Shown: positions 52,403 through 63,742, counted from the stretch's first letter. The stretch: DNA of 64,000 nt from Symbiodinium natans (GCA_905221605.1 CAJNDS010000102.1:124001-188000); one strand, 5' to 3'. Translations and numbers: made by a program. Notes: generated from the letters alone by a model not told the origin.

Positions 52403-52965
52403 AAACCATTAAACCATTAAACCATTAAACCAATGGTTTCCCCCTTATGAGAATCCCTTAAACCATTAAACCATTAAACCATTAAACCATTAAACCAATG
52501 GTTTTCCCCATATGAAAATCCCTTAAACCATTAAACCATTAAACCATTAAACCAATGGTTTTCCCCATATGAAAATCCCTTAAACCATTAAACCATTAAA
52601 CCATTAAACCAATGGTTCCCCCCCCCCCCTGAAAATGGTTTAATGGTTTAGTGGATTCTCATATGGGGGAAACCATTGGTTTAATGGTTTAATGGTTTAA
52701 TGGTTTAATGGTTTAATGGTTTAATGGTTTAATGGTTTAATGGATTCTCATATGGGGGAAACCATTGGTTTAATGGTTTAATGGTTTAATGGTTTAATGG
52801 TTTAATGGTTTAATGGATTCTCATATGGGGGAAACCATTGGTTTAATGGTTTAATGGTTTAATGGTTTAATGGTTTAGTGGATTTTCATATGGGGAAAAC
52901 CATTGGTTTAATGGTTTAATGGTTTAATGGTTTAATGGTTTGAGGGATTCTTGGTTAAATGGTTT
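52403..52965. repeat. Inverted (AAACCATT)n array
   Basis: The left half has runs of TAAACCAT ending AACCAATGGTTTTCCCCATA, then TGAAAATCCC, four times. The right half is the inverse (AATGGTTT runs with TCTCATATGGGGGAAACC). The centre is a C-run at about 52618-52629, so the whole can fold as one long hairpin. Confidence 0.95.
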
Positions 52966-52985
52966 CAGGGAATGTGCAAAAACAC

Positions 52986-53011
52986 AGGGGAACCGCTATA
53001 GGCGGTGACCC
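52986..53011 (-). repeat. Right inverted end of the three-gene element
   Basis: The minus strand reads GGGTCA-CCGCCTATAGCGG-TTCCCCT. The stem is unchanged from the left end; the differences fall in the loop and in the spacer next to GGG. Confidence 0.8.
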
Positions 53012-53165
53012 ATATATATATATATATTTATACATATACATATACATGTACGTATACATATACATGTACACATATATATATATATGTATATATATATATA
53101 CACTTGATGTAGACATATCTATCGCTATACATATATATATATATATAGATGTGCATATGCATATG
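53012..53165. repeat. (AT)n and (ATAC)n microsatellite
   Basis: About 150 bp of AT/GTAT/ACAT words immediately outside the right end of the three-gene element. Confidence 0.95.
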
Positions 53166-54112
53166 TTGTTCAGGTACCAGCAATTCCATAGCTCAAGCGG
53201 GTGCTGCTGTGCACGGGCCCCTCCTTGCAAGCACATCGAACCTCGGGCGCTTTCGATCTCCACCGTAGCGGCTGCCGGGATTTTGAGGGAGCGATTCGGG
53301 TTTTTAGGGCTTCGGGATCGGTGGACATGTTTTTGATTCTTTCTCTTGCTCTTTTTTTTTTTTGGGGGGGGGGGAGGGGAAGGGAGCTCAGGGCCAGCAA
53401 GAGGTGAACCAGCCTTGGCTCACAGAGTGCGCGCGCCGGCCCCTGGCTGACAGCCAAAGCCTGTGACTGCGAAAATGGCCCCTGACCTGTGTCAGGAGTC
53501 GGAAGATTCCCGCCCGCTGAGCTGGCAGCATGAATCTGCTATGTGGATAACACAAGGCAATCCCTTGCAAGGAGATCCCGAAGGGCTTGTATGCATCATC
53601 TTTGTCCAACCGAGAAACGACATTTAATCGCATCAGCTTGAGCCGGTTGGGGGAGCCACAGGCGCCAAGTAGCCTCAGCCCAAATCCTCGGACCAGAACA
53701 AGTCCGACTTGAAGTACACCTTGTGGCTGGCCTGGCGCAGGTGCGGTTTCAAGTTTCAAGATCGTTGCATGTGTTACGTCTTGCGTTGCGTTCCTTTTGG
53801 GCTTGCACGCCTACACTGGGGAAGGGGCGGGAAGGCATGCTCTATACTATACTCCTGGGCGCGACCCACACCACCCACGCCAATTGCCAAATATGCGCTA
53901 AGTTTGATTACTGATCATAGCGGCGTTCAGTCATGAAGCCACACAGCTAGTAGCATGTTGAGCCGACGCAGGCCCACGAATTCCCCAGTCCATCAAGATC
54001 CCTGCCAGGTGACCGTCTCCCGCTTCTTGCAGACCTTGCAATGCTCAGTGCTCTGTGTGGTGTGGTGGGAAAAGCCATGCAACGCAGCGGAATACAACAC
54101 AACACCAAGTAC

Positions 54113-54190
54113 CTGGGACCCTCTTTACCTACAGTTTTATGGGTCATACCTACTAATTAAGAGTAGTTACTGCTAAACTGTAGCTAAGTA
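54113..54190. repeat. FB-B foldback flanked by 13-bp direct repeat
   Basis: ACCCTCTTTACCTACAGTTT..GCTAAACTGTAGCTAAG. CAACACCAAGTAC occurs at 54100-54112 and 54191-54203, on either side. Confidence 0.75.
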
Positions 54191-55097
54191 CAACACCAAG
54201 TACAACTATACACTTGCGAGTGCAATTACATGAGATGCCATTCCCGATACTCCATGATGGGGACATGTCTTGCAAGCGGGTCGCAGCCCTGATTCTGGGG
54301 CGCGGCTTATGGTTACTCGCTCGGCAGGTACTTCAAGTACACAAAAACTGTTTATCAACTCCGCGCCCGCGAACTCAGCCATAGCTCTAAGCACGTTCTC
54401 ATCACAACCATTGCTGGCTGTAAGAGTATGATTTTGCCGGCTCCCTCTCATCCCACAGACCAATTTAAAGCCCCCAACCCGACACAAACGAGCCAGAGTT
54501 CTAATACCAACCCCAGAACCCGTGTAAGAGATACATGTTTTTGGAGCATCGGGCTCGATACTTGCGGTATCTGCACTGAACCCACAACCCACCCGATAGA
54601 ACCACGAACCTCCACCCACCCTCCTAAACTTTGTCCTAAACCCTAAACCGGCCCTTTCCCTAACTCCCTTTTTTGAACCCAGACTCTTTACGTCAGCTGG
54701 CTCGAGACTCGAGACTACCCAGGGTACACGTGCAGATATAGTTCACTGCACTCTCCCTTCTGAGGTACAAGACATTCAAGAAAACACAAAAACATGCCAA
54801 AAACCCTGGCTCCCTTTTTGCAACTGCGCTTGAGGACTGGCCAGGTTCAACCCTAACTCCCTCTTGAACCCTAAACCCCAAACACGAAGACCCCCCCCCC
54901 ACCCCCCTTTCTCACCGATGAGGCCTGGCGCATGCGGCGATTTCGCACGGAGGCCGCCCCCTCCACGGGAAGCTCCAGGCGGACCATGGCATAGCTCAAC
55001 ACCTTTTGGCTTTTGTTGCCGTAGGGTTTAGGGTTTAGGGTTTAGGGTTTAGGGTTTAGGGTTTAGGGTTTAGGGCCTATATGAAAATTTGTGTTGC

Positions 55098-55225
55098 CAA
55101 CCGCCTATATGGGGCTTTACGAAGATGGGGGGGCCACCCTTGATATAGATCTCCAAATAGTATAGGATCCCCTTGTAACAAGGACCCCTATAATGTACCC
55201 CTAATTTCGGAAGCCCCCCATATAT
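55098..55225. repeat. FB-C foldback repeat
   Basis: GGGGCTTTACGAAGATGGGG..TAGTATAGGATCCCC..AAGGACCCC..GTACCCCTAATTTCGGAAGC. Confidence 0.75.
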
Positions 55226-55699
55226 CTGCAGTGACATGTCCACCTCGCAGGAAGGTAGGCATTCACTGAGGGAACAACTCAAAGACTCCATCATCGACGC
55301 ATCCGCTACAATAGAGCTTCAGATGTTAACATGTCCAATCCACTAGGAGCACCAATTCCCACCCAAAGGTTCGCCATGCCCGAAATCCATCACACTTTCT
55401 GCCTAGACATCTCGGAGGGTTTCGGGCTTACAGAGGTTCAGGCCTGAGGACCTTGTATGATAAGCTTCTTGTATTTTGCTGCGAGGCTTATAGGGCTCAG
55501 GAGGTTTTATCTTCGTGGACTTTCGATTCTAAGGCGGCTAAAAATCAAGGGTTTAGAAATGGTTGGGCTTCATGGAGGAGAGTATACCTCCACATGTAGA
55601 CTCTTAAGGGTACCTTTTTTGGGGTTTATGGAGGAACCCTGAACAATAAAGGGGCCAAAGGCTGACAAGATCCTAAACACCAACTTCCTTCCTGGTACA

Positions 55700-55731
55700 T
55701 TTTGGGGTTTTCGAAATTAGGGGTACCTTGT

Positions 55732-55763
<32 letters not shown>

Positions 55764-55830
55764 GTTGCATCCAGGGTACCGTATATAGGGGTCCTTATTC
55801 GGAAATCCTACTATTGGGGAGACCATAAGC
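55700..55830. repeat. FB-C foldback with (CT)n insertion
   Basis: TTTTGGGGTTTTCGAAATTA, GGGGTACCTTGTT, then (CT)n at about 55736-55762, then GGGGTCCTTATTCGGAAATC and CTACTATTGGGGAGACC. Confidence 0.7.
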
Positions 55831-55973
55831 CTAAACCCTAAACCCTAAACCCATATAGTTTATGTCGACCGAAGTGCCACGCTCAACACCGCGTCGAAAG
55901 CGGCTTCGGCCCGCTCCAGTCCCTGTGCGAGGCCCGGGTTATATCGCGTGTGTCTGAAGTTTAGGGTTTAGGG

Positions 55974-56014
55974 CTTACTCGGCGCTGTCTCTGAATCTGA
56001 GCAACTGAGCGCGA
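55974..56014 (+). repeat. ITS-linked dispersed repeat (CTTACTCGGCGCTGTC)
   Basis: CTTACTCGGCGCTGTC, CTGA and ATCTGAGCAACTGAGCGC, directly after a TTTAGGG block, also occurs at 16958-16996 in the same setting. Confidence 0.8.
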
Positions 56015-56242
56015 CTGCACAAGGTTCAGGGTTTAAGGTTTTATAAGGGTTTAGGGAGTGTTGGGGTTCAGAAGTGGCCCCTGAACAGTGCATCCTTGCT
56101 GTGGAGAAGAATGTGTGTGGGTTGAAAGTAGCGTTCCCAGGAGCTTCGCGTCTCTAGGGTATCTATTGAGTTTGAGCTCCCGGTGAGCCTGGACTGCCAG
56201 ACGGGCTTCAGGTCGCATGCTATGAATTACGGTTCTCTTTGT

Positions 56243-56347
56243 CTACTCTTTGCTGAAAACACAAAAAAGCTAAGAATCATAATGCCTCTGTTACCCTTAA
56301 AAGGAAGAATCTTTTTCTTTTTTGGGGGGTTCTTAAGCAAATAGTAG
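56243..56347. repeat. FB-A foldback with TTGT duplication
   Basis: CTACTCTTTGCTGAAAAC to GGTTCTTAAGCAAATAGTAG. The flanking 4 bases are TTGT on both sides. Confidence 0.75.
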
Positions 56348-57860
56348 TTGTGACATCTTATGCACAAGGTATGCTTCGGGGACGGAGAGAAACGGGACCA
56401 GACTACTGGCGCTGCAGCAGAATTGCTGGCACGTAAAGGCCTTAACAAACTAGGGATTTCGGATGTAGGCCATAGAAAGCCTGCAATCCAATATGCGCAT
56501 ACACCCGTAAAATACCCTAAGCCCTCAAAAAGAGACCCCCTCTTTGCGCAGACGGCCTTGGGCTCTTCCGCCAAGAAGGCCTGTAGGCCTGCAATCTGCC
56601 GGGCATGGTGTAGCTCCCAATCCTTGACACCAACAACAGGGCTTAGGGTTTAGGGTTTAGGGTTTGGGGTTTAGGGTTTAGGGTCTAGGAGACCCATTTG
56701 CAACGTTCTTCGGGGGCGGGCCATGGGTTAGGTGGCTGTCCAGGGCATCGAGAAGTCCACAAACCCTAAACCCTAAACCCTGAACCTTAAACCCTAAACC
56801 CTAAACCCTGAACCCTGAACCCTAAACCCTAAACCCTAAACCCTAAACCCTAAGGGGCCCAGGATGCCACACTCAACACCGAGGGGATGACGATTGTTGA
56901 TCCACTTGCCGCGCGGGCTTTTTGGGCTTTAGGGGCGACCCGGGCTCAAGGACAAAGGGTTTAGGGTTCATAAACTTAGGGTTTAGGCTTTAGAGCTAGG
57001 GGTTTAGGTTTTAGGGCTGAAGGGTTTCGAGCCCCAGGGCCCCAAGCGAAGGCCGCGCATAACCGGCGGTGAGGCCTCCTCGCTCTGCTCTACGGATTTT
57101 GCATAGTCGCCCCGGTAGGTCGCAGATTTTGGTCCAACACGATGTTGATACTTCCGGCTGTGCGATGCTTTCTTAATCATACCAGAAAGAAAACAAAAAC
57201 AATTCAGAAAACCGGGCAACCTGCCTGTGTTGGTTGCTCAGATATTGAGCCCAACTTCCGTATGTGTCAGCTTTCCTGTTTATTCCCGTAAAACCATCAT
57301 GAATAATGGCGTGCTAAAACATCCCTTAAAGACTTTTGATGAATTGTTCTATATAAATGACAAGTTCCGAAGAAGATGGAGGATTTTTGGGGAGGGGGGA
57401 AGGGTCCCGCAAGCAGGCTGAGGCACGGCAACAGGCGACGCAGCCTCCTTGGTCCTCTTCAGCTCTCGGAGCTCCTTCTGACACTCCTGTTAGGTTTCGG
57501 GTTTCGGGTTTCGGGTTTCGGGTTTAGGGGAACCAGGATTGCAATGGGCATCTTGAGTTCTTGAGATGCCTGCCAGCAAACGGTGCCCTTTACCCAGCAG
57601 ATCCGGCACAGAGCAGCAGGCTTGAACCCCTTATCACCAAAGAGCGGAAGCGATCAGATTGGGCCACGAGGGCCCTCTGCGCGCTGGTTGTCTGAACTCC
57701 CGTCCTGGACAACCTTCTCAAAGTCGTACTGCAGCCTGCAGCATGAGGGGGTGTTTAGGGTTGAGGGTTTAGGGTTTGGGGTTTAGGGTTTGGGGTTTAG
57801 GGCTTAGGGTTTTCACGCCTAAGGCATCTTAGGGGTAGGGTTTAGGGTTTAGGGATTCAG

Positions 57861-58093
57861 GCAGCCTATGGGGCATCGTGCAAAGCACCAAAAGAGCGGC
57901 CGAGCAGCCCGTCAAAGGCCTCGCAGAGCTCCACAACAAATCGACACACGTCGTACTCCTGAGCGTGCAAGTTGCCCAAGGCATTCTAGCTTGCTCTGTG
58001 GTGTTTCTGTTGCCGCTGGGCTTTGTCAACTTGAGCCCGGCCATCTGCAAAAGTGAGGCAGCTCGACAAGGACGCCAGGCCCGGGAACTGGAG
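57861..58093 (+). CDS. Candidate exon of a membrane protein
   Basis: Open, GC-rich frame starting after ATTCAG: SLWGIVQSTKRAAEQPVKGL, AELHNKSTHVVLLSVQVAQG, then a hydrophobic segment (ILACSVVFLLPLGFV) and a basic end, up to a GT donor at 58094 (CTGGAG|GTGTTG). Protein-like codon use and clean splice consensus on both sides, but no family recognised. Confidence 0.35.
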
Positions 58094-58668
58094 GTGTTGG
58101 GATTGCGAAGCTTGTGTTTATAGGGTTCTGGGTGCAGGCTTCGGGGTTGTGAACCAAGCCTTTTGCGCCGAGAGGCGTGGCCGGCGCGGAACGCTTCATT
58201 GCAAGGCTTGTCTGTACATGCAGCCTGCCAATTCAAAGCCAACTTAGGGCGAGGGGGAAGAGGGGCTGTTGAGTATGAGGTATAGCTCACACGTTGTTGT
58301 TCAGCTGTCACGCAATACGAATCCACACATGCTTAGACTGCAGGGTTTAGGGTTTAGGGTACAGGTCTAGAAGGCTTTGCGCGCGCTTTGGAAGATCTGA
58401 CTTTTTGAAGGCTCCCGGGCCTTGCTGGCAGAACGCCCGAAGTCGATCAGCTGAACCTTGGCCGCAGCAGCTACTGTACTCGTTATCGATGATGATGTGA
58501 AAATAAACTATTATATAAGAATATATACATATATACATATATATAACATATACTTATATCTATATCTATATCTAAATCTACATATATATATATATATATA
58601 TATACTGTGAGAATATACAAAAAACACGCTTTAATATGCTAACGTTTAGTATAGCAAGACAAAACTGA

Positions 58669-58689
58669 GTGCCCGAGGGGCTCGGGCAC
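58669..58689 (+). other. Perfect 9-bp hairpin
   Basis: GTGCCCGAG-GGG-CTCGGGCAC. Isolated, about 75 bp from an (AT)n tract (about 58577-58604). It resembles a bacterial terminator stem, but the setting is eukaryotic, so no function is assigned. Confidence 0.6.
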
Positions 58690-58974
58690 CCGGGAGGCCA
58701 GAACTGACGTGATGCTGAAACGTGCCAAGCTCCTACTTCTCTGAAGGGGGAAAAACTATAGCAATAACTCACAAAGATGGTAACATAACGAACATAAGAA
58801 GAGCTAAACCACCCTAAACCCTAAACCCTAAACCCTAAACCCTAAACCCTAAACCCTAAACCCTAAATCCTAGGAGGGTTCACTTTCGGTCTGAGACATG
58901 CCGAGCTGGACTCCCAACTCGTAACCCTTCCAACGAGTTGGAGACGTTTGTAGTATGTAACTAGAAGCATACAA

Positions 58975-59035
58975 AATATAAGAATATAAGGAATATAAGG
59001 AATATAAGAATATAAGAATATAAGAATATAAGACA
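58975..59035 (+). repeat. (GAATATAAG)n minisatellite
   Basis: AAGAATATAAGGAATATAAG-type units, about seven. Confidence 0.85.
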
Positions 59036-59389
59036 CTGTAATATACTAGTAGAAAAGATGCAAATATGATGTAGCAGTAGAACGCTTGAACCATATAACA
59101 ACACAAAAGCACGAGCATATATAAACATCTATAGTAACCCCTACAGGGAATCAGGCCAGGGTACCGCCGGATTGGACTCCACATCTTTCCTTGCGCGCGG
59201 GTCGTGTTTAAAGGGGTGCAGATGCAGGGTTTTGAGGGTGGGACGCCAGCAGGGTCTTCAGTTTGTTTTGCGTTTTTTTGTGCGCCTTCAGTAAGGTTTA
59301 GGGCTTCAAGGCAATCTGTGGTCTGCTAAGCCTTCTCAACCCTTCTCATCTCATGTGCCCTCAGCTTTCCCCCCCGACCCACACCCCCA

Positions 59390-59585
59390 CACCCTAAACC
59401 CTACTAAACCCTACTAAACCCTACTAAACCCTACTAAACCCTACTAAACCCTACTAAACCCTACTAAACCCTACTAAACCCGACTAAACCCTACTAAACC
59501 CTACTAAACCCTAGTAAACCCTACTAAACCTACTAAACCCTACTAAACCATACAGTACTAAACCCTACTAAGCCCTACTAAACCC
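59390..59585 (-). repeat. Variant telomere array (CCCTACTAAA)n
   Basis: About nineteen 10-bp units, each CCCTAAA with ACT inserted. A few units vary (CGACT, AGTAAA). Confidence 0.95.
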
Positions 59586-60404
59586 AAGCTTTAGCCCCTC
59601 CAGCCGGCCGAGGCACAAGCCCGCATTCTTCAAGTGCAGGTCGCCTTGAAACGCTGCGTTTTGCTGGGCTTTGCCACTATAGGCCCCAAAAGAAAACCGA
59701 GGTTTAGGGTTTAGGGTTTAGGGTTTAGGGTATAGGGTTGAGTGTTCAGGGTTGAGGGTTTAGTGTTTAGTAACGACGGGACGCCTTAAATTGAAGCCTT
59801 GAGGCAACGGTGGGGACGGATCCATCGAGAGACAGCGGCACAACTGCCTCACACCTTAAAACCTGCCTCCTCCTGTACAATTGGTCAATGGGATCTGTGG
59901 CACAAGCCTGTTGCGCAATTGGTCAGCTTTCTTGTTTTCCGGGCAACTACGCGGCTCGCGTTTCAGCTTCATGGTCGACTGTAATCTAATAACCAAAAGG
60001 GAGCCAAAGCCCCAAATCAATGTACACTGACGGGTAGAAGATTTAACACACAAATGACACCACCACCCCCTGAAAGGGAGTGCTCAGTTCCTGACGACGT
60101 GCTACTTTCAGCTGACTACGGGGCTGCAACGCTTTAGGGTTTTGGGTTTAGGGCATAAGTGGACACAAGTGCGAACCCAACATCGCTCTCATATATTAAC
60201 ACTCCCAGTTGGCGAACCAACCCAGTGAATCCCAATGCCAGGGCACTCGTCAGCGTCAGACGAAGCAGGGAAACGCACTAGAACAAACTATAGCCTGCCT
60301 GGCCAACAAATCACAGAAGACTCTTAAGTCAAAGAGCCCGCCGCTTTTCCCGAGTGGAGGGTTTACCTAGGGGTGCCCCTTTGAAGCCCCAAACACCAGC
60401 ATGG

Positions 60405-60570
60405 GCTCTAATACCCCATAAACCCTCAAAAAGGCCCTTTAAGGGTTGATTATGGGGATTAAAGGGCCTGATAAACCCTAAACCCTAAACCCTAAACCCT
60501 AAACCCTAAACCCTAAACCCTAAACCCTAAACCCTGGCCCTAAACTTAGGGCCGAATAGCCCATCCTGAC
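60405..60570. repeat. FB-F foldback interrupted by telomere repeats
   Basis: AAGGCCCTTTAAGGGTTGAT and GGGGATTAAAGGGCCTGATA, then about ten CCCTAAA units (60475-60535), then GGGCCGAATAGCCCATCCTG. The outer parts correspond to the uninterrupted FB-F copies. Confidence 0.6.
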
Positions 60571-62921
60571 ATGGCAGAATCCACTTAAAAATAGGCCGAG
60601 CTGCCGTGGACCAGCCCCGCATCGAACATGTCCTGGAAGGCTTGGACCATGGCGGAGCCGATCCTGCATCGGATGCGGGATCGAAATAAAGACTGCTTGT
60701 AGTTGTTAGGGGTAGTATGCTGTCATAAACTGTTCATCATTCAACACGGTTAAACAGAAGTAGCATAAGCTAATGGTATAAAACTAAAGAAACCCAGTAG
60801 CTGTGATGTGTCAGTATGAATAAAGTAGAACATAAGCGTACGAATACACAAGGTACGAATACACGATACGAATCTCATGATACAATAAGAAAAGGAGCAG
60901 ACCCTACAGTAAACTCCAGAAAGTTGGAACAATAACCAGAAACATGCACCAGAAAAGAGTACTGAGTCGTACTAAAAAAAGAAAAAGCGAAACAGGAAAG
61001 GATAATGAAGAACAACAAGGGGTCCTGTGAGGACACGGTGCAGAGCCTGATATCTAGGGCAGCGAAAACTAAAGCAGAACTGCCCCTATATGCCCTGCTT
61101 ATAAACACTCTGTGGTATTCAACATTGCTTAACAACACAATACTCCACCAACACAATAATTCATCGGATACTATGACAACATGTCAAAATACATCTCTCT
61201 CTATACATATATCATACATTATATACATGAGCGACTGCCAGAACCGGCTGGCGGTGCTAATGGACGCAACATGAAGGGTGTCGCTTTCTAAGTGTTCCCA
61301 TCGCTTTATTGCAGGGTTTTAGCATCAGCATTCCACGCTTGATGTCTGCAGGTGTCGCTTGGGGAGCATTCAAGGTCATAGCCCGCCACAACGGTTCATG
61401 AACTTAGGGGTGTCACTTTTCAGGCATTCCTGCCCACCCTTTGCTTACTTGAATGGCTGGGGGTTTTGGCGCTTGCTCATATGTGTCTTTGTTTAAAAAC
61501 AAAACAGCTCCTCCTCGCCACGCCCGCGTCGGGCGGCGCAAGGCCGTGGCGGAGGCCCCGGCAGCCTTTTGCCTCAACCAGCGCCAGGGGGGCTTGTGCA
61601 CTTCTTCCGATGATGTCTAAATATACCCTGTAGGTGTAGGGTAGAGGGCTCAGGGTTGTATACCTGGGGCTCCATTTGCCTAAACATAGGCCCCCGAAAT
61701 CCCCCGAATGAAGATTCGGCGGGGTCGGTTTCATTTGTGAGCATTATTTGAGTAGCAGGAGTTGGTCATCGACGTCGCTCCTACTAAAAAAGGGATGCAG
61801 GATAGCATGTGGTGGTCCCAGCCCACTGGCTCTTCAATTCCAGCATCTTCAGTAGAGTAGGGGTCTTATTCAGAGGGACGCCCCACACTACAGCAAGGCA
61901 GAGCCGGTGAGCGGACACTCGGAGGCCTGACGAGTCTTCTGCTGCATTGACGGCTGAGAACTGCAGAACCACTGCAGGGTTCCCCTAAACCCGAATGCCC
62001 TTTCTTTCGGGCCGCCCGAAACAAAAACCTGCCAGGCAGCGCAAAGAACGTCGTGGAGTGTGTTGGTGATTCGCTCCATTCGAATACCTTGTGCCCATGC
62101 GCTAAGCGCAATGCCCACGGCAAGTTAATAACTTCATGGGCACGCTTAGACAACACAACTTTACCAAAGATTCGTCCGTCCCTGCGCGCCATCGCGGGGA
62201 TAAGGAGGAGGGGCAGGGCTCCGGCGCTCTGGCCGCAAGCCTGGTGCGTTTGACGGCTAAAGCTTCCCTTGGCAGGCCACCCGTCCAAAGAGTCTCTTTA
62301 ACTAGAATGGTCCCTAAACCCTAAACCCTAATTAAACCCTAAACCCTAGACCCACTGGGATTCGGACGTTGAGGCTCCTCTAGGTAGAACCAGCACTACA
62401 CCGGCCCCTGGCCAAGTTGCAGTACAGCTCTCCGCCGGGAACGCAGCAAGGGCCATCCAGTGAAATCGGCGATGGTGCTAGGCGTGCAGAGGCAAACGCA
62501 CGGCAAAGGTCGTACCTGAGAGAAAGCACCCTAACTAAGCGTCCATGCACCTCACTCTTATATACTTGGGCTCGAAAGCCCCGAAAAAGGAAGACTTTAA
62601 GGCCCAAGTTTTTCCTATTTAGGTACATGGACCCTGAGGGGTAGGGCCAGTGCTTTTGGCAACATGCAGGATAGGGGTTCTTATCGGCGACGATGCTGTG
62701 GTGTTACCCGGCCTGCCAATGGCCAGGGCAAACTGTCATCGGCCCTTTTGTTGCACCCACGCAACCCTGAACCCTAAACCCTAAACCCTAAACCCTCACT
62801 GCTTAGGGCATGCCTCTCTTGAAGAACTGGGGATGTAAGCAAAATGACCCGAAAACCGCGTTCTGAAAACAGCTTTAAGGACAGGGCTTCCATTCTGTCG
62901 CCAGCAGCATAAAAAACAAAC

Positions 62922-63058
62922 CTACTATCTGCTTAAGAACCACCCAAAACATCAAGACAACAATCCCTATGCTACGCTTCTTAGGAAACTTTGTTTGAAG
63001 ATTGTATATATATATTTTTTTTTTTTGGGGGGGGGGGGGGCTCTGAAGCAAATAGTAG
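62922..63058. repeat. FB-A foldback with AAAC duplication
   Basis: CTACTATCTGCTTAAGAACC to a T-run/G-run, then CTCTGAAGCAAATAGTAG. The 4 bases on each side are AAAC. Confidence 0.8.
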
Positions 63059-63059
63059 A

Positions 63060-63146
63060 AACATGCTAAGCCAGAATGCTCCTTCTTGGCGAAGTCGTCC
63101 AGCATAACTTTGGCGACCTCCCCCGTCTCCTGCCAGTACCCCCTGT
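63060..63146 (-). CDS. Candidate short exon beside FB-A
   Basis: After TTTTTGTTTCAACAG, a strong acceptor on the minus strand, the frame reads GYWQETGEVAKVMLDDFAKK and continues EHSG before meeting the FB-A copy. Protein-like but too short to identify. Confidence 0.25.
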
Positions 63147-63742
63147 TGAAACAAAAATGCCGTCTTGCCACAGCCTCATTGTCTTATAGCTGATTCGGCA
63201 GGAGCTGGAGTTTTATTCGACGTGGCGAGGGTTGAGGGCCTTGATTGGCAGTCACGCAGGCACTGTCCATCGGCCGCGGCTCAAAACCCTCAAGCCTGAC
63301 CTGGAGCCCCCCAAAAGTTCACCCAAGAAGCCCTACACCGCTGCCACCCCTAAACCCAAAACCCAAAACCCAAAACCCTAAACCCTGAACCCTAAACCCT
63401 AGCGCGGCGCCTCTTCCAGGAACACCGTGCCAATAAAGCCGCTGCCCAAAACGCGCAGGGCTCCCGTCGGGCACAGGATCCTGGCTGGGGGCCAAAGAGG
63501 GTTTAGGGTTTAGGGTTTAGGGTCTGTAGGGTAAAGGTTGTACGCTTGGGTTTGGGTATCCTCTAAGGACGCAAAATGGCCTAGTCAGGGGACCTCTTAG
63601 AAAAAACATCCTTGAGGGGGTAGGAGCCTGAATCCATACACAAGGTTAAGTAAAATCAGCGGTAAGCGGGCTGGAGACTTGCCCTCATACCCCGAAATGG
63701 GGGCTTGGCCCTGTTGTAGGGAAGGTCTGTTAAGCACAGAGG

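Larger units (their letters stand above)
46958..53011 (-). mobile_element. Three-gene DNA element with inverted hairpin ends
   Basis: Inverted 26-nt ends (46958-46983 and 52986-53011; 22 of 26 match) abut (AT)n on both outer sides. Inside, all on the minus strand: an acidic coiled-coil protein (52032-51184), a P-loop protein resembling SF3 helicases (50912-48948) and a DDE transposase (48711-47248). Pairs of GTTATAAC spaced 20 bp lie near both ends, and an inverted (AAACCATT)n array (52403-52965) lies between the first gene and the right end. A transposase plus inverted ends argues for a DNA transposon; the helicase-like gene would be unusual for that class. Confidence 0.75.

Noticed and set aside
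53388-54619. Minus-strand frames of 123 and 137 codons
   Set aside because: No family resemblance, no splice context and no conserved-looking motif.
58669-58689. Rho-independent terminator
   Set aside because: No T-run follows the stem and the genome is eukaryotic.
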